Both the position numbers and the translations under genes were made by a program. Positions 48,378-57,960 of a stretch of 64,000 nt of DNA are shown one piece after another (the first letter of the stretch is position 1; the number at the start of each line of letters is the position of its first letter). The DNA is from Pedobacter psychroterrae (lineage in GTDB: Bacteria; Bacteroidota; Bacteroidia; Sphingobacteriales; Sphingobacteriaceae), in NCBI RefSeq assembly GCF_004331695.1, contig NZ_SJSL01000001.1, positions 1,612,001 to 1,676,000 on the forward strand, given 5' to 3'. A model generated the notes under the pieces. That model was not told the origin of the DNA. It made no database searches and worked only from the letters and a program-made list of their open reading frames with translations.

Positions 48378-51300
48378 TTATGACTTCTTTTTTAAGCTGC
48401 TTAAGTACTCCAACAAATCAGCTAACTCTTGTTTATTCATAGTTTTATCCAACCCTTCCGGCATTAACGATGTTTTCAATTCTTTAATTGATTTTACATC
48501 AGAGGCCTTTAGTTTTTCTGTTGTGCCGCCCGGGTATTTTACATCTACCTCTGTTTCTGTTTTACTGAATACAATACCCGTTACCATTGAACCATCTTTC
48601 ATTGATATCTCAGACGTTTCATAACCGAAATTAATTCCGTTAGATGGGTTAACAATGTTTTCCAGCAATGCTTCTTTTGGCAGTTTTGAGCCAATTTCTG
48701 ATAATTTTGGGCCAAAATCCAAGCCTGCTCCATTGACCTGGTGGCAAACAAAACAAGTTCTGGCAAATACTGCCTTGCCCTTAGCTGCATTTGCTTTACG
48801 GGCTGTTAACTCTCTAAATAGTGAAGAAAGATCTTTGCCGGTTGACGGAGGGGGAATGTTTGCCGTCACAGCACCACCTGGTCTTGGTCCCGAAGGCGCA
48901 TTTGCTTTTAGCTCTGCCAATACATCTGCAGGTGTATTGGCAGCGGCAGCCAATTCCTGTACACGCACACGTCCACCTCTGCTTCGTCCAATTGCAGTTG
49001 CTGATAATTTACGAATTTCTAGGTTGTATTTGGTATCAAAAGCAACAGATTGTAATAAGTCTAACGATTCTTTAGTTCCAACACTGCCTAATGCTATCAA
49101 TAAAAGTTTAGACTTTTCTAAATCATTACCGGCAAGCATATTGGTAATTAAAGACGAACCACCTGATTCGGTAAGTGCGGCCAATGATGTTCCGGCTATA
49201 GGCATGTTATATTTTTCAATAGCCAATTGCAACAGTTTTGGATTTTCTGAAGTAATCTTATACTGATCAATAATGTCAACATATTCTGGCGTTCCATATA
49301 ATGATGGAAGAACTTCTTTTAATGTTTTTTGAACCGAAGCAGAACTGCCAACTGCTTTAGAATCCATATGCTTTAACACAAGCCTTGTAAAATCAGGAGT
49401 CTTGTTTTGAAGGTCGAGCATTTTTAACAGGTGAGTAGATTTAGCAGTACCTGTATTAAAATCAAAAGCACGGAAATAGCGTAACCTGTTTTCTAAAGGA
49501 GTTTTTTCATCAGATGCCAACTGCGACAAATAGGGCAGGGATTCATCTGTTCTGGCGCGCCAAACAATGTCTTTGCTTCCATCATCTTTAAGCGGATTTT
49601 TTACCTTTTTCAGGTATGCTTTAAAAAACTGGTCCCATTGGTTATCTGCTCCAATACCTAAAGCTTCAAGGTACCAACGATCTGTGCCTGAATTTTGGGC
49701 CGCTAGCGTTGCCCATAATGCAGGTGCATTTTGATCTTTGTTATGATGCAACGCAATAGCCAATTCTCTTTTGATCTGTGGATCAGCATCATTTATCATT
49801 TTGGCTACCGTACCGGCAACATCAAGCTTTAACTGCCTGGCAGCACGTAGACCTACAATTCTGATATTAGGGTCAGCATCTTTAATAGCCTGTTGTATGT
49901 AAGTGCTACCTTTGCCCGGCATTTTTACCAGTGCCCATAATGCCCTGGCACGTAATCTGGAATCAGCCGTTTTTTGTCTCCACAGCTTTTCTAATTCAGG
50001 TATGGCCCTGGTGCCCAATGCCTGTAAACCAACCCATGCTTTGTAGCGTACAGTTAAGTTGGCATTTTGTAATGCACTAACTAAACCTGCTGCACTATTA
50101 AAATCAAATACAGGAATGGTGTAGTCATTTTTTCCGATAGGGAATACTCTGTAAATTCTTCCCTTGTCTAAATCACCGGCCTGGTGCCCACCCACACCCG
50201 GATCATACCAATCTGCAATAATTAATGATCCATCAGGCGCTGCACATACATCTACTGGCCTAAACCATTGATCTGTTGGATCAGTTAATATGTTGGCAAT
50301 AGTTGCAGTATATCCCGCACCTTTATTTGTAACCGGATAGGCACGAACCACATTATTTCCCGGTTCAGCATGTATCATTTGATTTTGATAAATTTTAGGT
50401 AACAGCGTTCCTTCATATACCATCATCCCCGAAGGTGAACCAGCACCTGTTGCTAATAAATTAGGCACTACGCCCGGATCATTTTGGTGCCAGTGCAACA
50501 GCGGAGTTTCTTTTTCCATATTTGTACGGGGTGATCTCCAGCTGGCATTGCTCATTTCGTCGTTAAAACCAAATTTGCCATACTCCATTACATAGTTAAT
50601 ACGTGTTGATTTGTTTCCATCATCATCATTATCACTTTGCCAAAGGGTACCGTAACTATCAATAGCTACTTCAAACATATTTCTGAAATTACTGGCAACA
50701 ACTTCTACATTAGATCCGTCAGGGTCGCATCTTAAAACCATACCCTGGCGATATTTATTTTGATCAATAGGGTCACCATCCTGGTCTAACACGGGATTGT
50801 TATTTTTGTCCCGTATCTGTTTACCTTCGTTACCAAGGTTGAAATATAATTTTCCGTCTGGCCCAAAAGTAAAGGCATGTGCGCCATGGTCATGCTGTTC
50901 GCCGCCAATCCCCTGGAACATAATTTCTTTTCTATCGGCTTTACCGTCCTCGTTATCGTCATAAAAAGCCCATATATAAGGGCTTTGCGCTACAATCACG
51001 CGTTTACCTAAAACGCAAATACCCAGTGGGGCGTTCATTTCTGGTCCCTGGTAAAAAACAGTGCTTTTGTCCATCACACCGTCCTTATTAGTGTCTTCCA
51101 ACATCATAATCCGGTCGCCGGTCGGGTTAGTTGGTTTTTTGGTTATATCAAAGCGATAATTGTAGGCTTCGGTAACCCAAACCCGTCCTTTTTCATCTAC
51201 CGAAATGTTGGTTGGATTTTTTAGCATAGGCTCAGTTGCCATTACCTGTATGTCCAAACCGACAGCCGGCACCAGGCCATTAATTCCTGGCGATTGGATG

Positions 51301-51425
51301 GTTTTTTGCCTGGTTAATGAAGTGTATGAGTACAATATTGTACACGATGCAACAACCAGTGGAATTGATAGAATCTTAGTAAAATGCCTCCTTCTAAATG
51401 TATTCAGTTTCATGTTTTTTATCAA
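48378..51425 (-). CDS. PVC-type c-type cytochrome with beta-propeller and HEAT-like repeats
   Basis: 1015-aa exported protein. An N-terminal membrane segment (about 17-34) leads to a dehydrogenase-type beta-propeller (about 50-430, with NPTNISVDEKGRVWVTEAYNY, GEQHDHGAHAFTFGPDGKLYF, IADWYDPGVGGH), then HEAT-like helical repeats (about 445-830) and a C-terminal cytochrome c domain with haem motif C891-F-V-C894-H895 and probable axial Met988. This is the PVC-type haem-binding CxxCH protein family, found in Bacteroidota and Planctomycetes sugar loci, presumably oxidising a sugar or passing its electrons to the respiratory chain. Substrate unproven. Confidence 0.88.
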   Translation of the reverse strand: MIKNMKLNTFRRRHFTKILSIPLVVASCTILYSYTSLTRQKTIQSPGINGLVPAVGLDIQVMATEPMLKNPTNISVDEKGRVWVTEAYNYRFDITKKPTNPTGDRIMMLEDTNKDGVMDKSTVFYQGPEMNAPLGICVLGKRVIVAQSPYIWAFYDDNEDGKADRKEIMFQGIGGEQHDHGAHAFTFGPDGKLYFNLGNEGKQIRDKNNNPVLDQDGDPIDQNKYRQGMVLRCDPDGSNVEVVASNFRNMFEVAIDSYGTLWQSDNDDDGNKSTRINYVMEYGKFGFNDEMSNASWRSPRTNMEKETPLLHWHQNDPGVVPNLLATGAGSPSGMMVYEGTLLPKIYQNQMIHAEPGNNVVRAYPVTNKGAGYTATIANILTDPTDQWFRPVDVCAAPDGSLIIADWYDPGVGGHQAGDLDKGRIYRVFPIGKNDYTIPVFDFNSAAGLVSALQNANLTVRYKAWVGLQALGTRAIPELEKLWRQKTADSRLRARALWALVKMPGKGSTYIQQAIKDADPNIRIVGLRAARQLKLDVAGTVAKMINDADPQIKRELAIALHHNKDQNAPALWATLAAQNSGTDRWYLEALGIGADNQWDQFFKAYLKKVKNPLKDDGSKDIVWRARTDESLPYLSQLASDEKTPLENRLRYFRAFDFNTGTAKSTHLLKMLDLQNKTPDFTRLVLKHMDSKAVGSSASVQKTLKEVLPSLYGTPEYVDIIDQYKITSENPKLLQLAIEKYNMPIAGTSLAALTESGGSSLITNMLAGNDLEKSKLLLIALGSVGTKESLDLLQSVAFDTKYNLEIRKLSATAIGRSRGGRVRVQELAAAANTPADVLAELKANAPSGPRPGGAVTANIPPPSTGKDLSSLFRELTARKANAAKGKAVFARTCFVCHQVNGAGLDFGPKLSEIGSKLPKEALLENIVNPSNGINFGYETSEISMKDGSMVTGIVFSKTETEVDVKYPGGTTEKLKASDVKSIKELKTSLMPEGLDKTMNKQELADLLEYLSSLKKKS

Positions 51426-51486
51426 TATTTTTAGGTATGCAGGTTTAGTGATCTTGATTTCGATTGATATCTAAATTATGGTATCG

Positions 51487-52380
51487 TTACACATCACATA
51501 TCTCAATGCTCTGTTTTAATGATGCCAGTTTATCTTCGCGTATAGGTATAAACTCCTGTGCCACAAATCCTTTAAAGCCAGTATCTACAATGGCCTTCAT
51601 AATTGCCGGATAATTTAGCTCTTGTGTTTCATCAATTTCATGTCGTCCCGGTACACCAGCGGTATGATAATGTGAAAAGTATTTATTATATTTTTTAATG
51701 GTTGCAATTACGTCTCCTTCCATAATTTGCATATGGTAAATATCATATAACAATTTGAAACGATCTGAACCAACACCTTCGCAAACAGCTACTCCCCATT
51801 TGGTATGATCACATTGATAATCCCGGTGATCAACTTTGCTATTTAACAGTTCCATAACTATTGTTACGTTGTATTTTTCCGCTGTCGGCATTAGTCTTTT
51901 AAGCCCTGCAACGCAATTCTTAATTCCTTGCTCATCGTCTAAGCCCTTTCGGGTACCTGAAAAACAAATGATTTGACTTATACCCGCTTCAGCCGCTTTA
52001 GGAATCAAATCTTCATAGCTTTTTACCAATTCGTCATGTAACAACGGATCGTTAAATCCCTGGTTTATGCCTTTTCCAGCTCCATCTGCCAGGGCAACTG
52101 TTAATCCGTGTTTTTTTACTATAGCCCAATCTTTAGGGCCAATAAGGTCAAGGCCTGTAATACCCATTTTTTTAGCGGCCAGGCAAAAGTCTTCAAGCGG
52201 TATAGCGTTGTAGCACCACTTGCATACCGAGTTATTTATTCGCCCCTTTAAAGGCCCAAGCGCGGCTTCGGATGCTGATACATGTGCAAATAAGTTTTCG
52301 CCCACCATAGCGGCAACTGCAGTAGCAGCAACTTTTTTCATCATACTACGTCTAGATGAAGGTTTGTTTAACATTCCCAT
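51487..52380 (-). CDS. Hydroxypyruvate isomerase-like TIM-barrel sugar isomerase/epimerase, exported
   Basis: 297-aa protein. The N-terminus (SSRRSMMKKVAATAVAAMVG) carries a twin-arginine followed by a hydrophobic stretch, so Tat export is likely. The rest is an AP-endonuclease-2-type TIM barrel: CKWCYNAIPLEDFCLAAKKMG, GLDLIGPKDW, IICFSGTRKGLD, VTIVMELLNSK, LLYDIYHMQIMEGD, HYHTAGVPGRHEIDE and GFVAQEFIP give the usual metal-binding Glu, Asp, His and Glu positions. First gene of the sugar locus; it probably rearranges a keto-sugar in the periplasm. Confidence 0.88.
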   Translation of the reverse strand: MGMLNKPSSRRSMMKKVAATAVAAMVGENLFAHVSASEAALGPLKGRINNSVCKWCYNAIPLEDFCLAAKKMGITGLDLIGPKDWAIVKKHGLTVALADGAGKGINQGFNDPLLHDELVKSYEDLIPKAAEAGISQIICFSGTRKGLDDEQGIKNCVAGLKRLMPTAEKYNVTIVMELLNSKVDHRDYQCDHTKWGVAVCEGVGSDRFKLLYDIYHMQIMEGDVIATIKKYNKYFSHYHTAGVPGRHEIDETQELNYPAIMKAIVDTGFKGFVAQEFIPIREDKLASLKQSIEICDV

Positions 52381-52649
52381 TTGGTTAGTTTAAGGTAGTG
52401 AATATTTTTATAAATCATTAAATGACAGTCAGTTAAAATCATATTATATTGTCTGCTGTTTTGTGGGAACAGGCCCGAATGCTTTCGGGACATTATTCTG
52501 CGCATTTGTAATACTTACCGCGCTCTGGAAAAGCATACTCTTTCGATGTTCATGTCTGATTGGTCTATTTGGTCCTGTAAAATTAGGATTAATTGTAACC
52601 TCACATTTTCCCAAAAAAGACTTCTTTATGCACAAAACAGACTTTTAGC

Positions 52650-52665
52650 TATTCAAAATTGAATA
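52650..52665. promoter_or_regulatory. 16-bp palindrome, possible regulator site
   Basis: TATTCAA and TTGAATA arranged as a perfect inverted repeat with a 2-bp centre, about 270 bp upstream of the isomerase gene start. Confidence 0.35.
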
Positions 52666-52791
52666 ATTCGGTTGACTAACCTCAAGTGTGCATTTTGGAA
52701 AATATGTGGCTCTTTCCAACTTTTGGCGAAATACCCAACAATGTGATCTAGGTTCCTTTATGGAATGAGAAGTAACCTTGTATCATCGAAA

Positions 52792-52807
52792 GACTAAGAA
52801 TGTTGTT
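52792..52807. repeat. Direct repeat GACTAAGAATGTTGTT, copy 1
   Basis: Identical to 53070-53085. No coding or mobile-element context was seen at either copy. Confidence 0.6.
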
Positions 52808-52931
52808 GAATATATTCGATTAATGATGATTGGTTGGAAAAAGTCGGAAAAAACTAAATATACAAATCGACGATTCTACGTAAATCAGACTGGAAATGTT
52901 TCGTGATTTGCATACTTCTCACCATACTTAG

Positions 52932-52964
52932 AATAGCTCGATTTCATAACTGAATCGGGCTATT
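52932..52964 (+). terminator. Orphan terminator-like hairpin
   Basis: AATAGCTCGATTTCA pairs with TGAATCGGGCTATT (one G-U pair and one bulge), followed by TTGCTTTT. No gene ends nearby on the plus strand, so it may be left from a lost gene. Confidence 0.5.
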
Positions 52965-53069
52965 TTGCTTTTAAAAGCACATTTTCACTCCAATTACAGA
53001 GATGTTCCGATACCAACGTTTATTAGGAGAAAATTTTTACCAAACAAAATCCGTAATCAGCAAACTTCT

Positions 53070-53085
53070 GACTAAGAATGTTGTT
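53070..53085. repeat. Direct repeat GACTAAGAATGTTGTT, copy 2
   Basis: Second copy, 278 bp from the first and 90 bp before the SRPBCC gene. Confidence 0.6.
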
Positions 53086-53174
53086 CTCTACCTGCAAAAG
53101 TGGCTATTACTAACCCCGGTTATACCCAATAGCTGCTAAAGGACAGAAATACAAACAATAAAACCGATTTACCT

Positions 53175-53906
53175 ATGAAAAACGAACTGATTGATCAGAT
53201 CACCAATAGCTTAAAAGAGCTGAATTTTGCACCCACAGGGAAAGAGAACATCGACCAGGGAGAAAGACTCATTTCGGTGCTCGCCGGAAGCTGGTTGTTA
53301 TATAAGAGCCTGAAGAATATCGGCAGACATCCCTTTCTCGGACTTCAGGGAGCCGCTGCAGGTGGATTAATGCTTTACCGCGGAGCGACAGGAGTTTGCC
53401 CGGTATACAAACAGCTGGGTAAAGATACTTCTGATCCTGAAGCGATCAGCATCATTGAGCACATTACTGTCAATGTTCCGGTGGAAAAGGTATACGCCTT
53501 CTGGCGTGATCTATCCAACCTTCCTAAATTTATGAAACATTTAAAAAGCGTGGAAGAAATAGACCAGGAAGTATCTGTATGGACTGCCAACACGCCGGGC
53601 GGACTGATTGATCTGAAATGGAATGCCCAGATCACCAGAGAGCAGGCTGATGAATACATCGGATGGCAATCCATGGAGGATTCAATGATCGACAACGCAG
53701 GAAAAGTGGAATTCAAACAAACCCTCAACGGTACAGGCACAGAGCTGCACATCGAAATTGATTATTTCCCTCCAGCGGGCAGTGTCGGCCGGGGCATCAC
53801 TTCTTTGTTCAATGGCACATTTGAACGGATGATCCGTGAGGATATCCAAAACTTTAAAGCGCATGTAGAGACCGTAGATTTCAAGCAATATGCAGGCCTT
53901 AGCTAA
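53175..53906 (+). CDS. SRPBCC-family protein with N-terminal DUF2892-like membrane part
   Basis: 243-aa protein. The first about 85 residues include two hydrophobic segments (ISVLAGSWLLYKSL and GLQGAAAGGLMLYRGATG) ending in GVCPVYKQLG, a pattern like DUF2892 membrane hairpins. Residues 90-235 are an SRPBCC (polyketide cyclase/START-like) domain: VNVPVEKVYAFWRDLSNLPKFMKHL, then GKVEFKQ and GTELHIEIDYFPPAG. SRPBCC domains bind lipids or other small hydrophobic ligands. This fusion is frequent in environmental bacteria, and its function is unknown. Single gene with a hairpin downstream. Confidence 0.88.
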   Translation: MKNELIDQITNSLKELNFAPTGKENIDQGERLISVLAGSWLLYKSLKNIGRHPFLGLQGAAAGGLMLYRGATGVCPVYKQLGKDTSDPEAISIIEHITVNVPVEKVYAFWRDLSNLPKFMKHLKSVEEIDQEVSVWTANTPGGLIDLKWNAQITREQADEYIGWQSMEDSMIDNAGKVEFKQTLNGTGTELHIEIDYFPPAGSVGRGITSLFNGTFERMIREDIQNFKAHVETVDFKQYAGLS

Positions 53907-53973
53907 TCGGGATCGCTATGGAATCTACGATATATTTTGCCATTGCCCTTGGTATTATACGAAAGCCTTAAGC

Positions 53974-54002
53974 ATACCGGGCCCCGCTAAGGGGCCTGGT
54001 AT
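53974..54002. terminator. GC-rich hairpin between SRPBCC and a histidine kinase gene
   Basis: ATACCGGGCCCC (53974-53985) pairs with GGGGCCTGGTAT (53991-54002), one G-U pair, around a 5-nt loop. No T-run, but its position between convergent genes fits transcription termination in both directions. Confidence 0.55.
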
Positions 54003-54009
54003 AATACTA

Positions 54010-55119
54010 TTATACTGGAAGCGTAAACTTAAATGTGCTGCCTTTTTCCGGACGAGCTTCCACCCAGATTTTACCATTGTGTCTTTTAATGATCTCTGCA
54101 CATAAGTACAGGCCGATGCCGAAGCCAGCTATTTTTTCCGTCTCTTTTCGCTCCACCCGGTAATGTGGCATAAATAGTTTCTCTCTGTCTTCCGGCGCTA
54201 TACCGATACCCTCATCCCGGATCTGAACTTCAATATTATTTTCCAGCACTGTGCATGAGATTTCAATAGTTGCGCCCTGATCAGAATATTTAGCCGCATT
54301 ACTGAGCAGGTTCACCAATACCTGTTCAATTTTTTCACGGTCAGCATTTGCCCTGATCTCCTGAGTTGGAATTAGTACAATATGATGTGATGCTGTAATA
54401 AATAAAGTTTCCTCAATGACTTCGGCTATCAGTTTATCCAGCATGAAATCCTGCTTGTTCAGGTGGATTTTACCTGCCTCTGCACCTGATAGATTAAGGA
54501 GGCTATTGATCATGTTGAGCATCTTTTTAACCTGCTTTTCAACTTTTGATAAGGCCCCGATGGTAAAATTGTCCTTCTGTTTTTTAGCCCAGCTACTTAG
54601 CAGCTGCACATAGGCTTTCAAAGCAGTAAGTGGAGTTTTTAACTCATGACTGACCATGCCGATAAATTTGGTCCTTCTCAAGTCATTTTGTTTTTGCTCA
54701 GTGATGTCTATTACGATCCCTGAAAAGTAGCTGTTGCTGATATCAGAATTGCTAAAGCCGCCCGTTACACTTAACCATCTGGTTGTTTGATGCTGACGAT
54801 CAACCACCGGACATTCAATATATAAACCGGTATGTTTGGTGAAAGCAAATTCAATCGCTTGCAGAATACCTTTTCTGTTCTTGTCGGCAACCTGTAACAT
54901 CGCATCCTCAAAAGACATTTCCTGATCAGGCGAAAAGCCAAAAAGTTCTTTTGTGCGTTTGGAAGGCAGAAATTTCATGGATACTGTTTCGATGATCCAA
55001 ATACCCACATGCGCGGAATCCAGTGCAATTTTAGCGATGTCTACAGCAGAGAATGTTTCTTCATTATCCTTTCTTGGATTGTCTTCCTTAAGGCCGTTTT
55101 CTTCGCTATTCTTATTCAT
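54010..55119 (-). CDS. PAS-domain sensor histidine kinase, soluble
   Basis: 369 aa from the ATG at 55119 (MNKNSEENG); an ATG 39 bases earlier at 55158 would add 13 residues. A PAS-like domain (about 25-140, IALDSAHVGIWIIE, GIVIDITEQK) is followed by a HisKA domain with H-box MVSHELKTPLTAL (His158) and an HATPase domain: N-box NLLSNAAKYS, G1 RDEGIGI, G2 GFGIGLYLC and a C-terminal KFTLPV. No membrane segments, so it should sense a cytoplasmic signal. No response regulator gene is adjacent. All catalytic motifs are intact. Confidence 0.92.
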   Translation of the reverse strand: MNKNSEENGLKEDNPRKDNEETFSAVDIAKIALDSAHVGIWIIETVSMKFLPSKRTKELFGFSPDQEMSFEDAMLQVADKNRKGILQAIEFAFTKHTGLYIECPVVDRQHQTTRWLSVTGGFSNSDISNSYFSGIVIDITEQKQNDLRRTKFIGMVSHELKTPLTALKAYVQLLSSWAKKQKDNFTIGALSKVEKQVKKMLNMINSLLNLSGAEAGKIHLNKQDFMLDKLIAEVIEETLFITASHHIVLIPTQEIRANADREKIEQVLVNLLSNAAKYSDQGATIEISCTVLENNIEVQIRDEGIGIAPEDREKLFMPHYRVERKETEKIAGFGIGLYLCAEIIKRHNGKIWVEARPEKGSTFKFTLPV

Positions 55120-55450
55120 TGTTCTTGCAGGGAGTAGATTCGGCTGTAAAAATACCATATTTATTTGGTACTTAATTTTTTGCCTTACAAAATGTCATGA
55201 CCGTCCAGGAGTACTTGAAGCCTCCAATTCCCAGATCATGCGGTAACTAATGGTTGCCAAAATTTCAAGATAGACCTCTTCATCTGCTCGCAATTATATG
55301 TTTTAACCTTTGGCAGCCAAGAGTATAACAAGAAAGAGCATCATCGGTTTTCAACTTTTACTTCACTTTTACAAGGAAAACTAGTTTTTCTAAACAAACA
55401 ATAAGTTATTTGACCTGTTCAGTTAATACTCAATCTCTAAAACATCTTTT

Positions 55451-56236
55451 ATGAAAACCGGGGCCCGAAATAGCCGTCCTCCAATTTATTACTCCGGTAC
55501 CAGTGGTTTGTTGTTGCCGGTGTCTAATAAACTGTTTTATCCCGAAGAATTTAAGGAGAAAAGCCGTCTTTACTTTTATGGGTCTCTGATGAACAGCATA
55601 GAAATAAACAGTTCTTTCTATAAGGTTCCAATGGCATCAACAGTAGCTAGATGGGCTATTGATGTGCCAGAGGATTTTAAGTTTACTTTTAAACTATCCA
55701 AAGAAATCACACACAATAAAGGACTAGCATTTGATCCCGAAGCAGTAAAACATTTTGTGAATGTAATTGACAGGGTAGGGGATAAAAAAGGGAGTCTACT
55801 GGTACAGTTTCCGCCCAGTGTGCGGATTGCTCAGTTTAAACAACTTGAGTTGCTTATAAATGTATTGAATGAATCTGATCCATCCAGATGTTGGGATATT
55901 GCCCTGGAGTTCAGGCATACTTCACTGTATCACAATGAAGTATACGGATTACTGGAGGAGCATGCTATGGGTATGGTGATTCAGGACAAACCACCGGCCG
56001 TTACTCCCATGCTGGACACCATGCTCCCTTTCGTTTACCTGCGTTTTCATGGGCCTGGGGGGAACTACCGAGGCAGTTATGAAGATGAGGTGCTCTATGA
56101 ATACGCGGGCTATATCCGGGATTGGATATCGCAAGGGAAAACGGTCTATGCCTATTTCAACAATACAATGGGGGCAGCAGTGGCCAACCTCTTTACCTTA
56201 AGAAGTATGGTGTTGAGCGAAGACGACTGGGTCTGA
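55451..56236 (+). CDS. DUF72 domain protein
   Basis: 261-aa TIM-barrel protein of the DUF72/YecE family. It has YYSGTSGLLLPVSNKLFYPEEF at the start, then INSSFYKVPMASTVARWAIDVPEDFKFTFKLSKEITH, GSLLVQFPPS, ALEFRHTSLY and VYLRFHGPGG. DUF72 proteins are widespread; a nuclease role has been proposed only from structure. The 292-bp spacer before it holds no gene I can support. It ends 13 bp before the convergent binding-protein gene. Confidence 0.92.
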   Translation: MKTGARNSRPPIYYSGTSGLLLPVSNKLFYPEEFKEKSRLYFYGSLMNSIEINSSFYKVPMASTVARWAIDVPEDFKFTFKLSKEITHNKGLAFDPEAVKHFVNVIDRVGDKKGSLLVQFPPSVRIAQFKQLELLINVLNESDPSRCWDIALEFRHTSLYHNEVYGLLEEHAMGMVIQDKPPAVTPMLDTMLPFVYLRFHGPGGNYRGSYEDEVLYEYAGYIRDWISQGKTVYAYFNNTMGAAVANLFTLRSMVLSEDDWV

Positions 56237-56249
56237 CAGATTTTAATAA

Positions 56250-57461
56250 CTAATCGTCTGATTTCCCTGACAATTTCCATACATAAGAACCTCCATCTTT
56301 GACGATGCCAAAATAATCAAAGGTGCCGGTTGCCCTATCGCCTGCAGCATCAAGTGCTTCTGCACCAACTATTCCGCTATTTTTGTTTGCCTGTTCCACG
56401 AATAATGTTTTTATTTTCGCAAAACTAGCTGTGCTTCCATTGTTTGCTTCAATGGTATAGGCTATGGTCCACATAGCATCATAAGCCGCCAGCGCAAATG
56501 CGTCGGGTTCTATCATAGTCTTAGCTTTGATCCGCGCTGCAATGGGCTTCCATTTTGATTCTGTAGCAACAGGCAATCCAAATGAAGGTGCAAAAAAGCT
56601 GGTTTTGATAGCAAATTCTGCAACTGTGGCATCATTTAAAAAAGCTGTACTTAACACTACACCATCGCCGCCAAACCATTTTACACTACTCAGCAAAGGA
56701 TCTGCTGCCGCCAGCTTAAAGATTTCAGTGCCTTCATCAAACGAGGCCAGGTAAATACCTACTTTGTTCGCTCCATACAAAGCAATCAGGGTATTGAGCT
56801 GAGCTTTTATATTCGATACAATAGTCGAGTAGTCGGTTAATGCTGTGCCGTAAGGCGCAATGGGTACCGTTTGCCCACCTTTAGCTGCAAAAGCTTCGCC
56901 GGTAGAAGTTTGCAAGCCCCTATTTCCTGCATCATCCCGGGCAATGGTGACCAAGCCTTTAAACCCCCTTTTTGCAATTGTGGCTGCAATTGCTGCTCCT
57001 TCAATTTTGTCGGATGGACAAAAGCGAAAAATGGCGTCATTGGCAATGGCCAGGCTGCCTGCAGTACTGCTTTGGCTAATTACTATAATTTCTGCAGCAT
57101 CACTTAATGGTTTTATAGCTGCTAGTTCAGCGCTGGACTGTGGACCTATGACAAAACTCTTTTTATCAGTTTTGGCTTTAGTGAACAAGCTTTTTGCAAG
57201 CTCGGTCTCCAATTTTGTGTCTGATACAGAAACTGCCAGTTTGAAGGGAGAATTTTTGCTGATCAGGTAAGCATTGATGTCTTCAGCAGCAATTTCTATT
57301 GCTGCTTTTGACGTAAGGCCTAATGACGACCAGTTGCCCGTTAAGGAGAAAAGCCCCTCAATAGTTACGGTCTGCGTTGAAACCGGATCTTTCTTTTTGC
57401 ATGATATAATGCCAGTTGTTATGGCAACCAAAAAAATCGTATAGAAAAAAAATCTTTTCAT
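56250..57461 (-). CDS. LIV-type periplasmic binding lipoprotein, orphan
   Basis: 403-aa lipoprotein: signal peptide with lipobox IISC (lipid-attached Cys21), then a type I periplasmic-binding fold of the branched-chain amino-acid (LivJ) family. Landmarks are IEGLFSLTGNWSSLGLTSKAAIEIAAEDIN, VIGPQSSAELAAIKPLSDAAEIIVISQSSTAGSLA, FRFCPSDKIEGAAIAATI and DAFALAAYDAMW. In most bacteria such proteins belong to five-part ABC importers; none of the permease or ATPase genes is nearby. It may serve as a sensor or surface ligand-binding protein. Ligand unknown. Confidence 0.88.
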   Translation of the reverse strand: MKRFFFYTIFLVAITTGIISCKKKDPVSTQTVTIEGLFSLTGNWSSLGLTSKAAIEIAAEDINAYLISKNSPFKLAVSVSDTKLETELAKSLFTKAKTDKKSFVIGPQSSAELAAIKPLSDAAEIIVISQSSTAGSLAIANDAIFRFCPSDKIEGAAIAATIAKRGFKGLVTIARDDAGNRGLQTSTGEAFAAKGGQTVPIAPYGTALTDYSTIVSNIKAQLNTLIALYGANKVGIYLASFDEGTEIFKLAAADPLLSSVKWFGGDGVVLSTAFLNDATVAEFAIKTSFFAPSFGLPVATESKWKPIAARIKAKTMIEPDAFALAAYDAMWTIAYTIEANNGSTASFAKIKTLFVEQANKNSGIVGAEALDAAGDRATGTFDYFGIVKDGGSYVWKLSGKSDD

Positions 57462-57687
57462 TTATAGTAACAGTTAAATGTAGGTATCTATCACTAACAT
57501 ACATAAATATTTTTAGTAACCAGGGTAATTGTGCCGGTTTTCTTTGTTTTACAGTGCTTTAGGCTCAGCTTTCAAAAAGTCGTGGAAATACTATCCTGGT
57601 TATAAATTCGAATTGTTCTTGTTTTACAAACAATTCGTAACCCAGATAAGTTATAAGTAGAAAATTGACGAACTGGAATAACTGTAA

Positions 57688-57927
57688 ATGACAAACGAAG
57701 CAACAACAGCCAACGATCCTTATTCGATCAGGCTGCATGGAATAAATCTGACGGTATATCCGGGGGAAGACGGCACCTACGATGTATATAAAGAATCACG
57801 ACAAATAACCCAATTATATACCGAGATAGAGCACAACCAAGTTGTCTGGGAAAGTACTAATTGGATTGATAAAGATTATATCAATGAAATAGGAAAGAAA
57901 ATTGAGGAGCACGAGTCAGTTCTTTAA
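57688..57927 (+). CDS. Hypothetical small protein
   Basis: 79-aa soluble acidic protein. A beta-rich first half (IRLHGINLTVYPGEDGTYDVY) is followed by a short helix at the C-terminus (YINEIGKKIEEHE). No known family recognised, no cysteines, no signal. The codons look normal and the frame is closed. It lies 33 bp before the DUF1801 gene on the same strand and may be cotranscribed with it. The 226 bp before it show no clear promoter. Confidence 0.55.
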   Translation: MTNEATTANDPYSIRLHGINLTVYPGEDGTYDVYKESRQITQLYTEIEHNQVVWESTNWIDKDYINEIGKKIEEHESVL

Positions 57928-57960
57928 AGGTTTTGTATCTTTAACACGAAATACCGGCTT

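Larger units (their letters stand above)
52381..53174. other. 794-bp stretch without a recognisable gene
   Basis: No convincing reading frame on either strand. It holds a TATTCAAAATTGAATA palindrome (52650-52665), a 16-bp direct repeat GACTAAGAATGTTGTT (52792-52807 and 53070-53085), and an orphan terminator-like hairpin (52932-52964). The stretch marks the right end of the sugar locus. Confidence 0.6.

Noticed and set aside
48655..49266. Plus-strand frame of 203 codons
   Set aside because: Lies wholly inside the cytochrome gene on the other strand and has no domain pattern.
55200..55300. Short minus-strand frame upstream of the histidine kinase, reading protein-like (EVYLEILATISYRMIWELEA)
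   Set aside because: Only about 32 codons, no start codon at its head and no homology I can name. It may be a gene remnant but the evidence is too thin.
56250..57461. Complete branched-chain amino-acid ABC importer
   Set aside because: Only the binding protein is present; neighbouring genes are DUF72 and a small unknown.
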